From positions 1 through 64,000 of the forward strand of contig NZ_QGKU01000026.1 of the NCBI RefSeq assembly GCF_003172915.1: 64,000 bases of DNA, in the 5' to 3' direction. Below are positions 52,318-64,000 of this stretch, piece by piece. Each line of letters begins with the position of its first letter. Position 1 is the stretch's first letter. Made by a program: the position numbers and the translations under genes. The notes below the pieces were generated by a model. The model searched no databases. It was not told the DNA's origin and worked only from the letters and a program-made list of their open reading frames with translations. Source of the DNA: Meridianimarinicoccus roseus. GTDB taxonomy: Bacteria; Pseudomonadota; Alphaproteobacteria; Rhodobacterales; Rhodobacteraceae.

Positions 52318-53293
52318 AGTGCGGATCGTGACCGAGGCTGAGTTGCGCGCGGCCCTGCCGCTGGATCTTGCGGCCGTGGACGCTGTCGAAGCGGCGTTCT
52401 CCGCGCTGGCCGCACCGGGCGCGGTGATGCCGCCGGTCCTGTCGATGCACCTGCCGCAGGTCAATGGCGAGGTGGACGTCAAGACCGCCTGGCTCCCGGG
52501 TTTCGACGGGTTCGCAGTCAAGATCAGCCCCGGCTTCTTCGACAACCCGGCGCGGGGCCTGCCCAGCCTGAACGGGCTGATGGTGCTGCTGTCGGCGCGC
52601 ACCGGCCTGCTGGAGGCGGTGTTTCTCGACAACGGCTACCTGACCGACCTGCGCACGGCGGCGGCGGGCGCGGTCGCGGCGCGGCACCTCGCGCCTTCCA
52701 GGGTCGATGTCGCGGGCGTTGTCGGGACCGGCGTGCAGGCCCGGATGCAGATCGCCGCGGCGCATCTCGTGCGGCCTTTTTCCGAAGTGAGGGTATGGGG
52801 GCGCGACGGCGCGAAGGCGGCGGCCTGCGCTGCGGACATCGCGGCCAGCCTCGGGGTCGCCGCGCGGGCGGAGCCGGACCTGCCCCGCCTGACGGAGGCG
52901 TGCCAGCTGGTCGTCACGACCACGCCCGCTCGCAGCCCGATGATCACCCGTGCCATGCTGCATCCGGGCCTGCATGTGACCGCGATGGGGTCGGACCAGC
53001 CCGGCAAGAACGAGATCGCCGTCGACGCGTTGGTGGCAGCCGATCTCTATGTCTGTGATCGGCTGGCGCAGGTCCGCGCCATGGGCGAATTGCGCGCGGC
53101 TCTCGAGGCCGGTCTGTGGTCGATGCCCGAGCCGCCCGAACTGGGCCAACTGGTCGCCGGGCAGCGCGCAGGCCGCGCTTCGACCCGCTGCGTGACAATC
53201 TGCGACCTGACGGGCACCGGCGCGCAGGATACCGCCATCGCCGCCCACGCGCTGCGCGCGCTGGGGTCCGCGGGCACGCGCATCGAGGTCTGA
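52307..53293 (+). CDS. eutC: EutC-type ornithine cyclodeaminase-family protein
   Basis: 328 residues. NAD-dependent OCD/mu-crystallin fold: VKISPGFFDNPARGLPSLNG, GYLTDLRTAAAGAVAARHLA, NAD motif VVGTGVQARMQIAAAHLV, and TAMGSDQPGKNEIAVDALVA. Beside eutB and doeA it is best named EutC, which converts an imine or a hydroxy-intermediate in hydroxyectoine degradation. Strongly overlapped with eutB. A transaminase starts 95 bases later. Confidence 0.83.
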   Translation: MAHEVRIVTEAELRAALPLDLAAVDAVEAAFSALAAPGAVMPPVLSMHLPQVNGEVDVKTAWLPGFDGFAVKISPGFFDNPARGLPSLNGLMVLLSARTGLLEAVFLDNGYLTDLRTAAAGAVAARHLAPSRVDVAGVVGTGVQARMQIAAAHLVRPFSEVRVWGRDGAKAAACAADIAASLGVAARAEPDLPRLTEACQLVVTTTPARSPMITRAMLHPGLHVTAMGSDQPGKNEIAVDALVAADLYVCDRLAQVRAMGELRAALEAGLWSMPEPPELGQLVAGQRAGRASTRCVTICDLTGTGAQDTAIAAHALRALGSAGTRIEV

Positions 53294-53387
53294 GCGTCGA
53301 TGCGGCGCAGCCGGGCCGAAGGGGGGGTGCACGGCGCCGCGTTTGGGCGTAGGTGTAGCGCAAACAGTCACATCAGGGGGACAGGCC

Positions 53388-56409
<3,022 letters not shown>

Positions 56410-56657
56410 GCCTCCGCAAAGCGACCCAGCGGCCGCGCCTGCGGCGCGACATCACCATCGGCACCGCGTACTGTGCGGTGCCGGCCGCATGAGGCCAGCC
56501 ATGGGCTGTTTGCCGAGAGGGCAAGTGAGCGTCGGGCTGGCCCTGTGAAGCCGCCCGACCGCGCTGACGGCCGGACCGGACCCAACGGGATGAAGCTGGG
56601 GCGCAGCCGGAACGAAAACGGACGGCAGTCCCGACCCCTTTCGCGGCCGGGCACGGG

Positions 56658-57905
56658 TCAGGCGGCGCGCAGGCCCTTCAGTGCCGCAAGAAAACCTGGG
56701 ATCTTTTCCTTGAACCGGAAGAACCCGTGTGTCGCGTGCGGCCAGCATGCGGCGTCATGGGGCCGCAAGACGCGCACAAACGGCACGCCCGCGGCATCAA
56801 GCGCCGGGGCCAGTTCCTTCATCGCGTCCGCTGCCGGGCCCACGGGCGCATAGGGCGTCACCAATTGCCCTACGCCGCCATCGCGCGCCCAGTCGACCAC
56901 CTGTTCGACCCACCCGGTCCGCGCCGCGACGTGCTGCGCCGGGCCTAAGCGCGCCGCGTGCCGATCAAGTGTGTCCTCCAACGCCCCAGCCGCGAAGGCT
57001 GTGACGGGTGGTGACGTCTCCAGAGGGCTGCGCCGACCAGTGCAGTTCAGAACGCATACCGGCGCGGGCGGCTCTGCGCCCGGCAGAAACGGGAAGCCCG
57101 CAAGCTGATCTTCCTCGGTCAGCAGCCAGCCCGTCCGCCGCTCGGGATCCGGCGTGTCGCCCGTCGGTGCAGGCCCGCGCGCGGGCACGGGCGGGCTGTC
57201 CACTGGATCTGCCCGGCCTGCCAGTTGCCCGCGCGGGTCGAACCGCCCCTCGGTGTAACGGGCGATGTTGTCGGCCCGCGCAACGTAGGTCTTGCCTGGC
57301 GTCTGGATCCCAGCCACCCATCGCCAGCCCAGCGTGTTGGATGCCGGATCGCCGTCCAGCAACTGGCGCAGGAACAGGTCCGCGCCAAGCTCCCACGGCA
57401 GGCGCAGCGTGAAGATCCAGATCGAAGCGAACCACATCCGCGCGTGATTGTGCAGGTAGCCCGTCGCCGTCAGTTCCCGCGCCCAGGCATCGAAGCAGTC
57501 GATCCCGGTCTCGCCGCGACAAGCCGCTTCCCAGTCCGCGCGTAGTCCGGCCTCGGTCGCCAGCCGGTCCTGTCCCGAGCGCACACCCTGCCGGTACTGG
57601 TCCCACACACCGGGGCGCAGTTCCAGCCAACCCTTCCAGTAGCTGCGCCAGTACACCTCCTGCACGAACTTCTCGGCCGTCGCGGGCGAGAACCGTCCCA
57701 GCACTGCCTGAAGCACCTCGGTCTCGCTTAACATCCGGTGGCGTATGTAGGGCGACAGGCGAGACACTCCGGCATGTCCCTGTTGCGGCAGGTCGTAGTT
57801 GCGCCGCGCGGCATAATCGCGCCCCGCACGCGGCACGAACTCGGCCAGCCGGTCTAGCGCGGCACGCCGGTCGGGCGGGAAGGTGAGGGGTAGGGCATCG
57901 GTCAT
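56658..57905 (-). CDS. cryptochrome/photolyase-like protein with domains in reverse order
   Basis: 415 residues from ATG 57905. Residues ~40-225 form the FAD-binding helical domain: SRLSPYIRHRMLSETEV, EVYWRSYWKGWLEL, NHARMWFASIWIFTLRLP, then WELGADLFLRQLLDGDPASN and TLGWRWVAGIQTPGKTYVAR. Asn190, Trp194, Trp196 and Trp171 match residues N378, W382, W384 and W359 of E. coli photolyase. The N-terminal antenna domain is missing, but residues ~258-410 look like that alpha/beta domain placed at the C-terminus. A photolyase or light-sensor role is possible. The gene stands alone. Confidence 0.78.
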   Translation of the reverse strand: MTDALPLTFPPDRRAALDRLAEFVPRAGRDYAARRNYDLPQQGHAGVSRLSPYIRHRMLSETEVLQAVLGRFSPATAEKFVQEVYWRSYWKGWLELRPGVWDQYRQGVRSGQDRLATEAGLRADWEAACRGETGIDCFDAWARELTATGYLHNHARMWFASIWIFTLRLPWELGADLFLRQLLDGDPASNTLGWRWVAGIQTPGKTYVARADNIARYTEGRFDPRGQLAGRADPVDSPPVPARGPAPTGDTPDPERRTGWLLTEEDQLAGFPFLPGAEPPAPVCVLNCTGRRSPLETSPPVTAFAAGALEDTLDRHAARLGPAQHVAARTGWVEQVVDWARDGGVGQLVTPYAPVGPAADAMKELAPALDAAGVPFVRVLRPHDAACWPHATHGFFRFKEKIPGFLAALKGLRAA

Positions 57906-58100
57906 TGCTGGCGACTTTCCATCTAGGGTTGGCAGCGAGCTAATCCGCCGCCGGGCCGCATCAAGTCCGGCGTCACGCGGCGGCACCCCGGCCGGTTATC
58001 CTTCCTTCACAAAGCCGCCCTTGCAGCCCCCCAAGGCCGCGACTAAGACTCTGGGGTCAGACAGCGGTGCAGGGCACCCGAGAGCAAAAGGCAGCAGGAC

Positions 58101-58733
58101 ATGACCGACCCGATCGAGACCTACATGAACACGCTGGTCCCCATGGTGGTGGAGCAGACCTCGCGCGGGGAACGTGCCTACGACATCTTCTCGCGGCTGC
58201 TGAAGGAGCGGATCATCTTCGTGTCCGGCCCGGTGCATGATGGGATGTCCTCGCTCATCGTGGCGCAGCTTCTGCACCTCGAGGCGGAGAATCCTTCCAA
58301 GGAAATCTCCATGTACATTAACAGCCCCGGCGGCGTGGTGACGAGCGGGCTGTCGATCTACGACACCATGCAGTATATCCGCCCCAAAGTGTCGACACTG
58401 GTGATCGGCCAGGCGGCGTCGATGGGCTCGCTGCTGCTGGCCGCCGGCGCGCCGGGGATGCGGTACTCCCTGCCCAACAGCCGCGTCATGGTGCACCAGC
58501 CCTCGGGCGGCTTCCAAGGGCAGGCGACGGATATCATGATCCACGCCGAGGAGACGCTGAAACTGAAGCGTCGCCTGAACGAGATCTACGTCCACCACAC
58601 CGGCCAGACGCTGGACGCGGTGGAAGCGGCTCTGGAGCGGGACCGCTTCATGTCGCCCGAGGATGCGAAGGACTGGGGCCTGATCGACGAGATCGTCGCG
58701 AACCGCGCCCCGGAGGAGCAGAAAGGCGCCTGA
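58101..58733 (+). CDS. clpP: ATP-dependent Clp protease proteolytic subunit
   Basis: 210 residues. Catalytic Ser107 in [16 protein letters not shown], His132 in [14 protein letters not shown], and Asp in the following [12 protein letters not shown] region. [20 protein letters not shown] is typical. It assembles as a 14-mer and degrades proteins fed by ClpX, whose gene follows 133 bases on. Confidence 0.97.
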   Translation: MTDPIETYMNTLVPMVVEQTSRGERAYDIFSRLLKERIIFVSGPVHDGMSSLIVAQLLHLEAENPSKEISMYINSPGGVVTSGLSIYDTMQYIRPKVSTLVIGQAASMGSLLLAAGAPGMRYSLPNSRVMVHQPSGGFQGQATDIMIHAEETLKLKRRLNEIYVHHTGQTLDAVEAALERDRFMSPEDAKDWGLIDEIVANRAPEEQKGA

Positions 58734-58785
58734 CCGCGGTCGGGCCGCGCCCCCTGACCACTGGTCGCGGGGCGGATATTTGACA

Positions 58786-58814
58786 TTGTGGCCGTTCCCG
58801 TGCTGACCTAGGTT
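58786..58814 (+). promoter_or_regulatory. weak promoter candidate before clpX
   Basis: TTGTGG (58786-58791), 17-base spacer, TAGGTT (58809-58814), about 50 bases before clpX. A TTGACA overlaps at 58780-58785 but no good -10 stands at proper distance. clpX could also be read through from clpP. Confidence 0.3.
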
Positions 58815-58866
58815 CATGTGATACATGAAAGACGGTCAGGACGGTCGGTCGGCCCCGGAGGTACGG

Positions 58867-60129
58867 ATGGCAAACAACACGAGCGGTGACGGCAAGAATA
58901 CGCTTTACTGCAGCTTCTGCGGCAAGAGCCAGCACGAAGTGCGCAAACTCATCGCCGGGCCGACGGTGTTCATCTGCGACGAATGCGTCGAGCTATGCAT
59001 GGACATCATCCGCGAGGAGACGAAGTCGACCGGGCTGAAATCGTCCGAAGGCGTGCCGACGCCCAAGGAAATCTGCAACGTGCTGGACGACTATGTGATC
59101 GGGCAGGCGCACGCCAAGCGGGTACTTTCGGTTGCGGTGCACAATCACTACAAGCGGCTGAACCACGCCGGCAAGACCGAGGTGGAACTGGCGAAGTCGA
59201 ACATCCTGCTGATCGGCCCGACAGGCTGCGGCAAGACGCTGCTGGCGCAAACGCTGGCGCGTATTCTCGACGTTCCGTTCACGATGGCGGACGCGACCAC
59301 GCTGACCGAAGCGGGTTATGTTGGCGAGGATGTGGAGAATATCATCCTCAAACTGCTGCAGGCGAGCGAGTACAACGTGGAGCGCGCGCAACGCGGCATC
59401 GTATATATCGACGAGGTCGACAAGATCACGCGCAAGTCGGACAACCCGTCCATCACGCGCGACGTGTCCGGCGAAGGGGTCCAGCAGGCGCTGTTGAAGA
59501 TCATGGAAGGCACCGTCGCATCGGTGCCGCCGCAGGGTGGCCGCAAGCATCCGCAGCAGGAATTCCTTCAGGTCGACACGACGAACATCCTGTTCATCTG
59601 CGGCGGCGCCTTCGCGGGGCTGGACAAGATCATCGCGCGGCGCGGCAAGGGGTCGGCCATCGGCTTCGGTGCCGAGGTCAAGGACGACAGCACGCGCGGC
59701 ATTGGTGAATTGCTGACCGAACTCGAACCCGAGGATCTGCTGAAATTCGGCCTGATCCCGGAATTCGTCGGCCGTTTGCCCGTGATCGCCACGCTTGAGG
59801 ATCTGGACGAAGACGCGCTCGTCACGATTCTTACGCAGCCGAAGAACGCGCTAGTGAAGCAGTACCAGCGCCTGTTCGACCTTGAGGACACGCAACTGTC
59901 CTTCACGGATGACGCACTGCTGGCCATCGCCAAGCGGGCCATTGCGCGCAAGACCGGCGCACGCGGCCTGCGGTCGATCATGGAGGACATCCTGCTCGAT
60001 ACGATGTTCGACCTGCCGACTTCGGAAGGCGTCGAGGAGGTTGTCGTCAACGAAGAGGCCGTGACTTCGGACGCGCAACCGCTTCTGATCTACGCCGATC
60101 GCAAGGGGGAGCCTGTCAGCGCAAGCTGA
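58867..60129 (+). CDS. clpX: Clp protease ATPase subunit ClpX
   Basis: 420 residues from ATG 58867 (GGAGG 6 bases before). Zinc finger Cys15, 18, 37, 40 ([11 protein letters not shown] and FICDEC), Walker [13 protein letters not shown], Walker [12 protein letters not shown], sensor and substrate loop [12 protein letters not shown] with pore GYVG. It unfolds proteins for ClpP. The [15 protein letters not shown] box is conserved. Confidence 0.98.
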   Translation: MANNTSGDGKNTLYCSFCGKSQHEVRKLIAGPTVFICDECVELCMDIIREETKSTGLKSSEGVPTPKEICNVLDDYVIGQAHAKRVLSVAVHNHYKRLNHAGKTEVELAKSNILLIGPTGCGKTLLAQTLARILDVPFTMADATTLTEAGYVGEDVENIILKLLQASEYNVERAQRGIVYIDEVDKITRKSDNPSITRDVSGEGVQQALLKIMEGTVASVPPQGGRKHPQQEFLQVDTTNILFICGGAFAGLDKIIARRGKGSAIGFGAEVKDDSTRGIGELLTELEPEDLLKFGLIPEFVGRLPVIATLEDLDEDALVTILTQPKNALVKQYQRLFDLEDTQLSFTDDALLAIAKRAIARKTGARGLRSIMEDILLDTMFDLPTSEGVEEVVVNEEAVTSDAQPLLIYADRKGEPVSAS

Positions 60130-60202
60130 CCGGTCCCGCGCGGGCAGGGGCGGCGTGAATACCGCGCGCTGATCCAGGCTTGCTCAGTTCACAGGTGTCC
60201 CG

Positions 60203-60799
60203 ATGCTTGCCCCCGGTTTTCACGACGTTCCGGCCGGTATGGTTGCGGCCGTAGTGACCCATCTGGAAATGACGGCACGGCCCGCCCCGCGCCCGGCGCC
60301 CCCGTTGGTCGGGGCAGAAGTCGTTCCTGTAGCCAACCCTGAAACGGGCTGGTATCGCGCACTTTTTGACCGGGTGGGCGGGCAGGACTGGCTGTGGTTC
60401 TCCCGCCTTGCGATGGACGAAGCCAAGCTGTCCGCGATCCTGACCGATCCCGGCGTCGCGGTTCATGTGCTGCGCCGCAAGGGCCGTGAGGACGGTTTCT
60501 TCGAACTGGATTTTCGCCAGCCCGGCCTGTGCGAACTTGCCTTCCTCGGTGTTGCCCCAGGCGCGCTTGGCACTGGCGCGGGACGTCTGATGATGAACAC
60601 GGCGCTTGCGGCAGCATGGGCGCGCCCCATCACGGCGCTGCGCGTGCACACTTGCACGTTCGACCATCCTGCAGCGCTGGATTTTTACCGCCGCAGCGGG
60701 TTTTCCGTCACCCGCCGTGAGGTCGAGATCGCGCCGGACCCTCGCCTGACGGGCGTTCTGCCTCGCACCGCAGCGCCGCACGTGCCCGTGATCGTCTGA
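60203..60799 (+). CDS. GNAT-family acetyltransferase
   Basis: 198 residues. The N-terminal half is not distinctive ([20 protein letters not shown]). The C-terminal GNAT core reads [20 protein letters not shown] (acetyl-CoA loop) and [20 protein letters not shown]. Substrate unknown. It starts 73 bases after clpX on the same strand, and may share its transcript. Confidence 0.83.
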   Translation: MLAPGFHDVPAGMVAAVVTHLEMTARPAPRPAPPLVGAEVVPVANPETGWYRALFDRVGGQDWLWFSRLAMDEAKLSAILTDPGVAVHVLRRKGREDGFFELDFRQPGLCELAFLGVAPGALGTGAGRLMMNTALAAAWARPITALRVHTCTFDHPAALDFYRRSGFSVTRREVEIAPDPRLTGVLPRTAAPHVPVIV

Positions 60800-60890
60800 C
60801 GCGCCGCCTGCGGCATTTGGCGAAGCCGGACCGCTGGACCTTTGGGCGCGAATGCGGGATACGGGAGGCAGCAATGATCGGGAGCCTGCG

Positions 60891-61265
60891 ATGAATATGC
60901 TTGTCCGCGCCGTGACCTGGTGGAATGGTCAAACCCTCGGGACCCAGTGGTTCACCCGCAAGAACGGTGTGAAGGTGGGCGAAGACGATCAGGGCAACGT
61001 GTTTTACGAAACCCGTGACGCCAAGCGCCGCTGGGTGATCTTCAACGGCGAATCCGAAGCGAGCCGGGTCAGCCCAGACTGGCATGGCTGGCTGCACCAC
61101 ACCTGGGACGAGCCGCCGAGCAAGCAACCGATCAAGCACAAGTCCTGGGAAAAGCCGCACCAGGAAAACCTGACCGGCACACCGCTCGCCTATGCACCGC
61201 CGGGATCGATCCGGCGCCCGGTGCCGGACACACGGACGGACTACGAGGCGTGGACGCCCGAATAA
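60891..61265 (+). CDS. NADH:ubiquinone oxidoreductase accessory subunit, NDUFA12 family
   Basis: 124 residues from ATG 60891. [19 protein letters not shown], then [20 protein letters not shown] and [19 protein letters not shown] are the B17.2/NDUFA12 hallmarks. It is an accessory subunit of complex I in alphaproteobacteria and mitochondria, at the peripheral arm. The gene is separate from the main nuo operon, just before mlaD, as in many relatives. Confidence 0.93.
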   Translation: MNMLVRAVTWWNGQTLGTQWFTRKNGVKVGEDDQGNVFYETRDAKRRWVIFNGESEASRVSPDWHGWLHHTWDEPPSKQPIKHKSWEKPHQENLTGTPLAYAPPGSIRRPVPDTRTDYEAWTPE

Positions 61266-61311
61266 CCGCGCGTCGGGACCGCCTGCCGTCGTCAACACGC
61301 AAGGAGCCGTC

Positions 61312-61758
61312 ATGGCCGAAAACCGTGCAGAGCTTGTCGTGGGGGCCGCCGTGCTGGCGGTCGCCGTAGGATTTCTGATCTATGCCACGTCGAGCGTCGG
61401 GGCGATGCAGTCAAACGCGGGGTACACCCTGACCGCCAGCTTCCGCTCGGCGCAGGGGATCGGCGTGGGCACCGACGTGCAACTGGCCGGCGTGAAGGTC
61501 GGCACGGTCACGGCGATGAACCTGAATTCGGAAACCTTCCGCGCCGATGCCGTTCTGACGATTCGCGACGGTGTCGATCTTCCGGATGACAGCTCCATCG
61601 TCATCGCGTCCGAGGGGCTGCTGGGTGGCAACTTCGTTGAGGTGCAGCCCGGTGGCTCGCCCTTCAACTTCGAACCCGGTGACACCGTCAGCAACACCCA
61701 GGGATCGGTCAGCCTGATCGAGCTACTGTCGAAATTCGTCGGGAGCGGAAGCGATTGA
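61312..61758 (+). CDS. mlaD: lipid asymmetry transport protein MlaD
   Basis: 148 residues. One N-terminal membrane anchor (ELVVGAAVLAVAVGFLIYAT), then an MCE domain: TASFRSAQGIGVGTDVQLAG, VKVGTVTAMNLNSETFRADA and LPDDSSIVIASEGLLGGNFV. It is the periplasmic hexamer of the Mla system, moving phospholipid between membranes. The stop overlaps the TTG of DUF2155 (TTGA). Confidence 0.93.
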   Translation: MAENRAELVVGAAVLAVAVGFLIYATSSVGAMQSNAGYTLTASFRSAQGIGVGTDVQLAGVKVGTVTAMNLNSETFRADAVLTIRDGVDLPDDSSIVIASEGLLGGNFVEVQPGGSPFNFEPGDTVSNTQGSVSLIELLSKFVGSGSD

Positions 61759-62138
61759 CCAAACGGGCAACGGTGCTGGCCGCTGCGGCGTGGTTCGGTG
61801 CCGTGCTCTGCGCAGCTGCGCCCGGTGCGCAGGAAGCGGTCGCACAGGGCAATGGCGCCAAGCTGCGCGCGCTTGACCGGCTGTCGGGCTACCTGACCGA
61901 TCTGGACGTTCCCGTAGGCGGGACGGCGGACTATGCCAGCCGCCTTTCGATCAGAGTCGTGGAATGCCGCTACCCAGTGGACAACCCCACGGGGGACGCG
62001 TTCGCCTATCTAATAATCCGCGACATCGTCGCCGGAACAGACGTGTTCGAGGGTTGGATGGTCGCGTCCTCACCCGCGCTGAATGCGCTGGACCACACCC
62101 GCTACGATGTGTGGGTATTGCGCTGCAACAGGGCCTGA
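61755..62138 (+). CDS. DUF2155 exported protein
   Basis: 127 residues with TTG start at 61755, forming a TTGA overlap with mlaD. Signal peptide (KRATVLAAAAWFGAVLCAAA). The body holds KLRALDRLSGYLTDLDVPVG, then SIRVVECRYPVDNPTGDAFA and FEGWMVASSPALNALDHTRY DVWVLRC (spaced here), the DUF2155 form. Function unknown; likely periplasmic and joined to the Mla step. Its 3' end overlaps the convergent aat gene by 37 bases. Confidence 0.85.
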   Translation: MTKRATVLAAAAWFGAVLCAAAPGAQEAVAQGNGAKLRALDRLSGYLTDLDVPVGGTADYASRLSIRVVECRYPVDNPTGDAFAYLIIRDIVAGTDVFEGWMVASSPALNALDHTRYDVWVLRCNRA

Positions 62139-62743
62139 ACGTCGGGCGTGTCCGGCGCGGTGAAATCCGCCGTGCGGGGCAGGGCGTCGGCAAGCAGACG
62201 GTGATAGGCGGCGCGCTGAACCTCCTGCCCGCCGAGGCTGCGAAGGTGCGGCGTGATGAACTGCGTGTCGAACAGAGTGAACCCGCCCTGACGTAGCCGG
62301 TCAACCAGGAAGGCCAGCGCGATCTTCGAGGCGTCCGTCTCGCGTGAGAACATGCTTTCGCCGAAGAAGGCCGCGCCCAGCGTCACGCCGTAGACCCCTC
62401 CCACCAACCGCCCGTCGCGCCACAGTTCTACCGAATGGGCAATGCCCCGCGTGTGCAGATCGAGATACAGGCCGAAAATCGTGTCGTTGATCCAGGTTTC
62501 TGGTCGGTCGGCGCAGCCTTCAACCGTGGCGGCAAAGTCGCGGTCGATGCCGACCTCGAGCCCGCCCTTGCGAATGCGCCGCGCAAGCGAACGGGAAATC
62601 CGGAATCCGTCCAGCGGCAGGATGCCCCGGCGGCGCGGGTCCACCCAGAATACGTTCGGATCACCGCGGGATTCGGCCATGGGAAAAACCCCCATGGCAT
62701 AGGCCTGCAGCAGCAGATCAGGGGTCAGATCGCCACGCTCCAT
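62102..62743 (-). CDS. aat: leucyl/phenylalanyl-tRNA-protein transferase
   Basis: 213 residues from ATG 62743, chosen because LTPDLLLQAYAMGVFPMAES is the family start; the longer 226-residue frame overlaps accC by 25 bases. VFWVDPRRRGILPLDGFRIS, ETDASKIALAFLVDRLRQGG, and FFGESMFSRETDASKIAL are conserved. It adds Leu or Phe to N-degron substrates for ClpAPS. Downstream of accC on the minus strand. Confidence 0.93.
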   Translation of the reverse strand: MERGDLTPDLLLQAYAMGVFPMAESRGDPNVFWVDPRRRGILPLDGFRISRSLARRIRKGGLEVGIDRDFAATVEGCADRPETWINDTIFGLYLDLHTRGIAHSVELWRDGRLVGGVYGVTLGAAFFGESMFSRETDASKIALAFLVDRLRQGGFTLFDTQFITPHLRSLGGQEVQRAAYHRLLADALPRTADFTAPDTPDVQALLQRNTHTS

Positions 62744-62757
62744 CCCGCGGGCCGCTG

Positions 62758-64000
62758 TCAGCCGAGCGCCTTTTCCAGCCACTGCTCCAGCCAGTGGATC
62801 GTGTAATCGCCGCGCTGGATGTCCGGTTCGGACAGCAGTTCGCGGAACAGCGGCACCGTTGTGTCGATGCCGTCCACGATCAGTTCGCCGAGTGCGCGGT
62901 TCAGGCGCGCCAGCGCCTCCGGCCGGTCGCGGCCATGCACGATCAGCTTGCCGATCAGGCTGTCGTAGTAGGGCGGGATCCGGTAACCGTTGTACAGCGC
63001 GCTGTCCATCCGCACACCCAGCCCGCCGGGGGCGTGGTAGGCCGTGATCGTGCCGGGGCAGGGGTTGAAGTTCGGCAGCCGTTCGGCATTGATGCGCACC
63101 TCGATCGCGTGCCCGTTGATCCGCAGATCGTCTTGCCCGAAGGACAGCGGCTGGCCTGCCGCGACGCGGATCTGTTCGCGCACCAGGTCCACGCCATAGA
63201 TGGCTTCAGTCACCGGGTGTTCAACCTGCAGTCGGGTGTTCATCTCGATGAAGAAGAATTCGCCGTTCTCGTAGAGAAACTCGATCGTGCCCGCGCCGGC
63301 GTAGTTGATGTTTGCGACCGCCTCGGCACAAGTCTTGCCGATCTGCGCCCGCATCTCGGGCGTGATGGCGGGTCCGGGGGCTTCCTCGAACACCTTCTGG
63401 TGGCGTCGCTGGAGCGAACAGTCCCGCTCCCCAAGGTGTACGGCATTTCCCTTGCCGTCACCGAAAACCTGAACCTCGATGTGGCGCGGCGTGTCGAGAT
63501 ACTTCTCGATATAGACTTCGTCGTTCCCGAAGGCGGCCTTGGCTTCGGACCGCGCGGTCTGGAACGCCTCGTCCAACTGCTCGGCCGTGCGGGCCAGCTT
63601 CATGCCGCGCCCGCCCCCGCCCGCCGTGGCCTTCACGATGACCGGGTAACCGATCTCGCCCGCAATGCGGCGCGCGTCGGCCAGATCCGGAACGCCGCCG
63701 TCGGACCCCGGCACGCATGGAACGCCGAGCGCCTTCATCGTGTCCTTGGCGGTAATTTTGTCGCCCATGATGCGGATATGTTCGGCCGTGGGGCCGATGA
63801 AGGTGATGCCGTGATCGGCGACCACCTGCACAAAATTCGCGTTCTCGGACAAAAAGCCATAGCCCGGATGTACCGCCTCGGCTCCAGTGATCTCACAGGC
63901 CGAAATGATGGCGGGCACCAGCAGGTAGCTTTGCGAGGCGGGCGGCGGCCCGATGCACACGGCCTCGTCTGCCATGCGCACATGCATTGCGTCGGCATCG
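62758..64000 (-). CDS. accC: acetyl-CoA carboxylase biotin carboxylase subunit, 5' end outside window
   Basis: The visible 413 or so residues run from [16 protein letters not shown] to the stop; the first ~35 residues lie beyond the window. ATP-grasp features: [54 protein letters not shown], and [20 protein letters not shown]. It carboxylates the biotin on AccB, the first step to malonyl-CoA used by fabD. The accB gene is expected just upstream. No frame damage is seen. Confidence 0.95.
   Translation of the reverse strand, partial: DADAMHVRMADEAVCIGPPPASQSYLLVPAIISACEITGAEAVHPGYGFLSENANFVQVVADHGITFIGPTAEHIRIMGDKITAKDTMKALGVPCVPGSDGGVPDLADARRIAGEIGYPVIVKATAGGGGRGMKLARTAEQLDEAFQTARSEAKAAFGNDEVYIEKYLDTPRHIEVQVFGDGKGNAVHLGERDCSLQRRHQKVFEEAPGPAITPEMRAQIGKTCAEAVANINYAGAGTIEFLYENGEFFFIEMNTRLQVEHPVTEAIYGVDLVREQIRVAAGQPLSFGQDDLRINGHAIEVRINAERLPNFNPCPGTITAYHAPGGLGVRMDSALYNGYRIPPYYDSLIGKLIVHGRDRPEALARLNRALGELIVDGIDTTVPLFRELLSEPDIQRGDYTIHWLEQWLEKALG

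Noticed and set aside
60116-60874. Minus-strand frames opposite the GNAT gene
   Set aside because: Acetyl-CoA loop and core strands are clear on the plus strand; the opposite frames are Arg/Gly-rich shadows.

Overview
The window looks like chromosomal DNA from a marine Rhodobacteraceae (Roseobacter-type) alphaproteobacterium. Evidence: high G+C, very short gene spacing with many ATGA/GTGA/TTGA 4-bp overlaps, and gene orders typical of that family. These orders are fabD-fabG-acpP; DUF177 / rpmF-plsX-fabH-ihfA-merR; rpsF-rpsR-rplI; NDUFA12-mlaD-DUF2155 facing aat-accC; and pstSCAB-phoU-phoB. A VPLPA-CTERM surface protein and a double-length dCTP deaminase point the same way. No phage, CRISPR array or secretion cluster is visible. 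The only mobile element is one IS256-family element cut by the left edge.

Layout. 1-1.35 kb: IS256 element, then a gene-poor scar. 1.6-3.5 kb: gatB with two small membrane-protein genes. 3.7-11.2 kb: YHS protein, secreted esterase, ribosomal genes rpsF-rpsR-rplI, YceI, a LysE exporter/PNPOx pair with divergent Lrp regulator, a VPLPA-CTERM protein, and a cytochrome b561-YceI fusion. 11.3-13.6 kb: fabD, fabG, acpP. 13.6-16.6 kb: FMN protein, dcd, tRNA-Pro(GGG), MerR. 16.6-20.6 kb: ihfA, fabH, plsX, rpmF, DUF177 and bamE. 20.6-23.8 kb: msrB, olsB, an ABC-F ATPase. 24-30.2 kb: phosphate uptake and control, with a clear triple Pho box. 30.2-38.4 kb: quinone oxidoreductase, a stand-alone RAM-domain protein, class III aminotransferase, and a minus-strand run of peptide-binding protein, acyl-CoA ligase, DsbA-like protein and MFS exporter. 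38.5 kb: a candidate orphan small RNA. 38.7-41.3 kb: 3-hydroxybutyrate dehydrogenase, pentapeptide and patatin genes with overlapping ends, then two tandem entericidin lipoproteins. 41.3-47.1 kb: amino-acid exporter, DUF502, psuG/psuK, cupin, rpsB-tsf. 47.5-54.8 kb: luxR overlapping aroQ, then an ectoine-degradation cluster (M20 deacylase and doeA leftwards; eutB, eutC and a transaminase rightwards). 54.8-64 kb: pgm, an apparently circularly permuted photolyase, clpP-clpX, a GNAT protein, a complex I accessory subunit, mlaD, DUF2155, aat and the 3' part of accC.

Functionally the window joins core lipid, translation and proteolysis genes with marine nutrient scavenging: phosphate (Pst/PhoB, OlsB), ectoine as carbon and nitrogen source, pseudouridine salvage and peptide uptake. 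The observations I would follow first are the orphan sRNA at 38.5 kb, the permuted photolyase at 57 kb, the ectoine cluster in which an M20 enzyme occupies the position normally held by EutE/DoeB, the aroQ-luxR overlap, and the pst-pho locus with phoB but no phoR. Gene starts were moved from the longest open frame wherever a ribosome-binding site, family start or overlap favoured another codon. All family names rest on reading the translated sequence, not on a database search.
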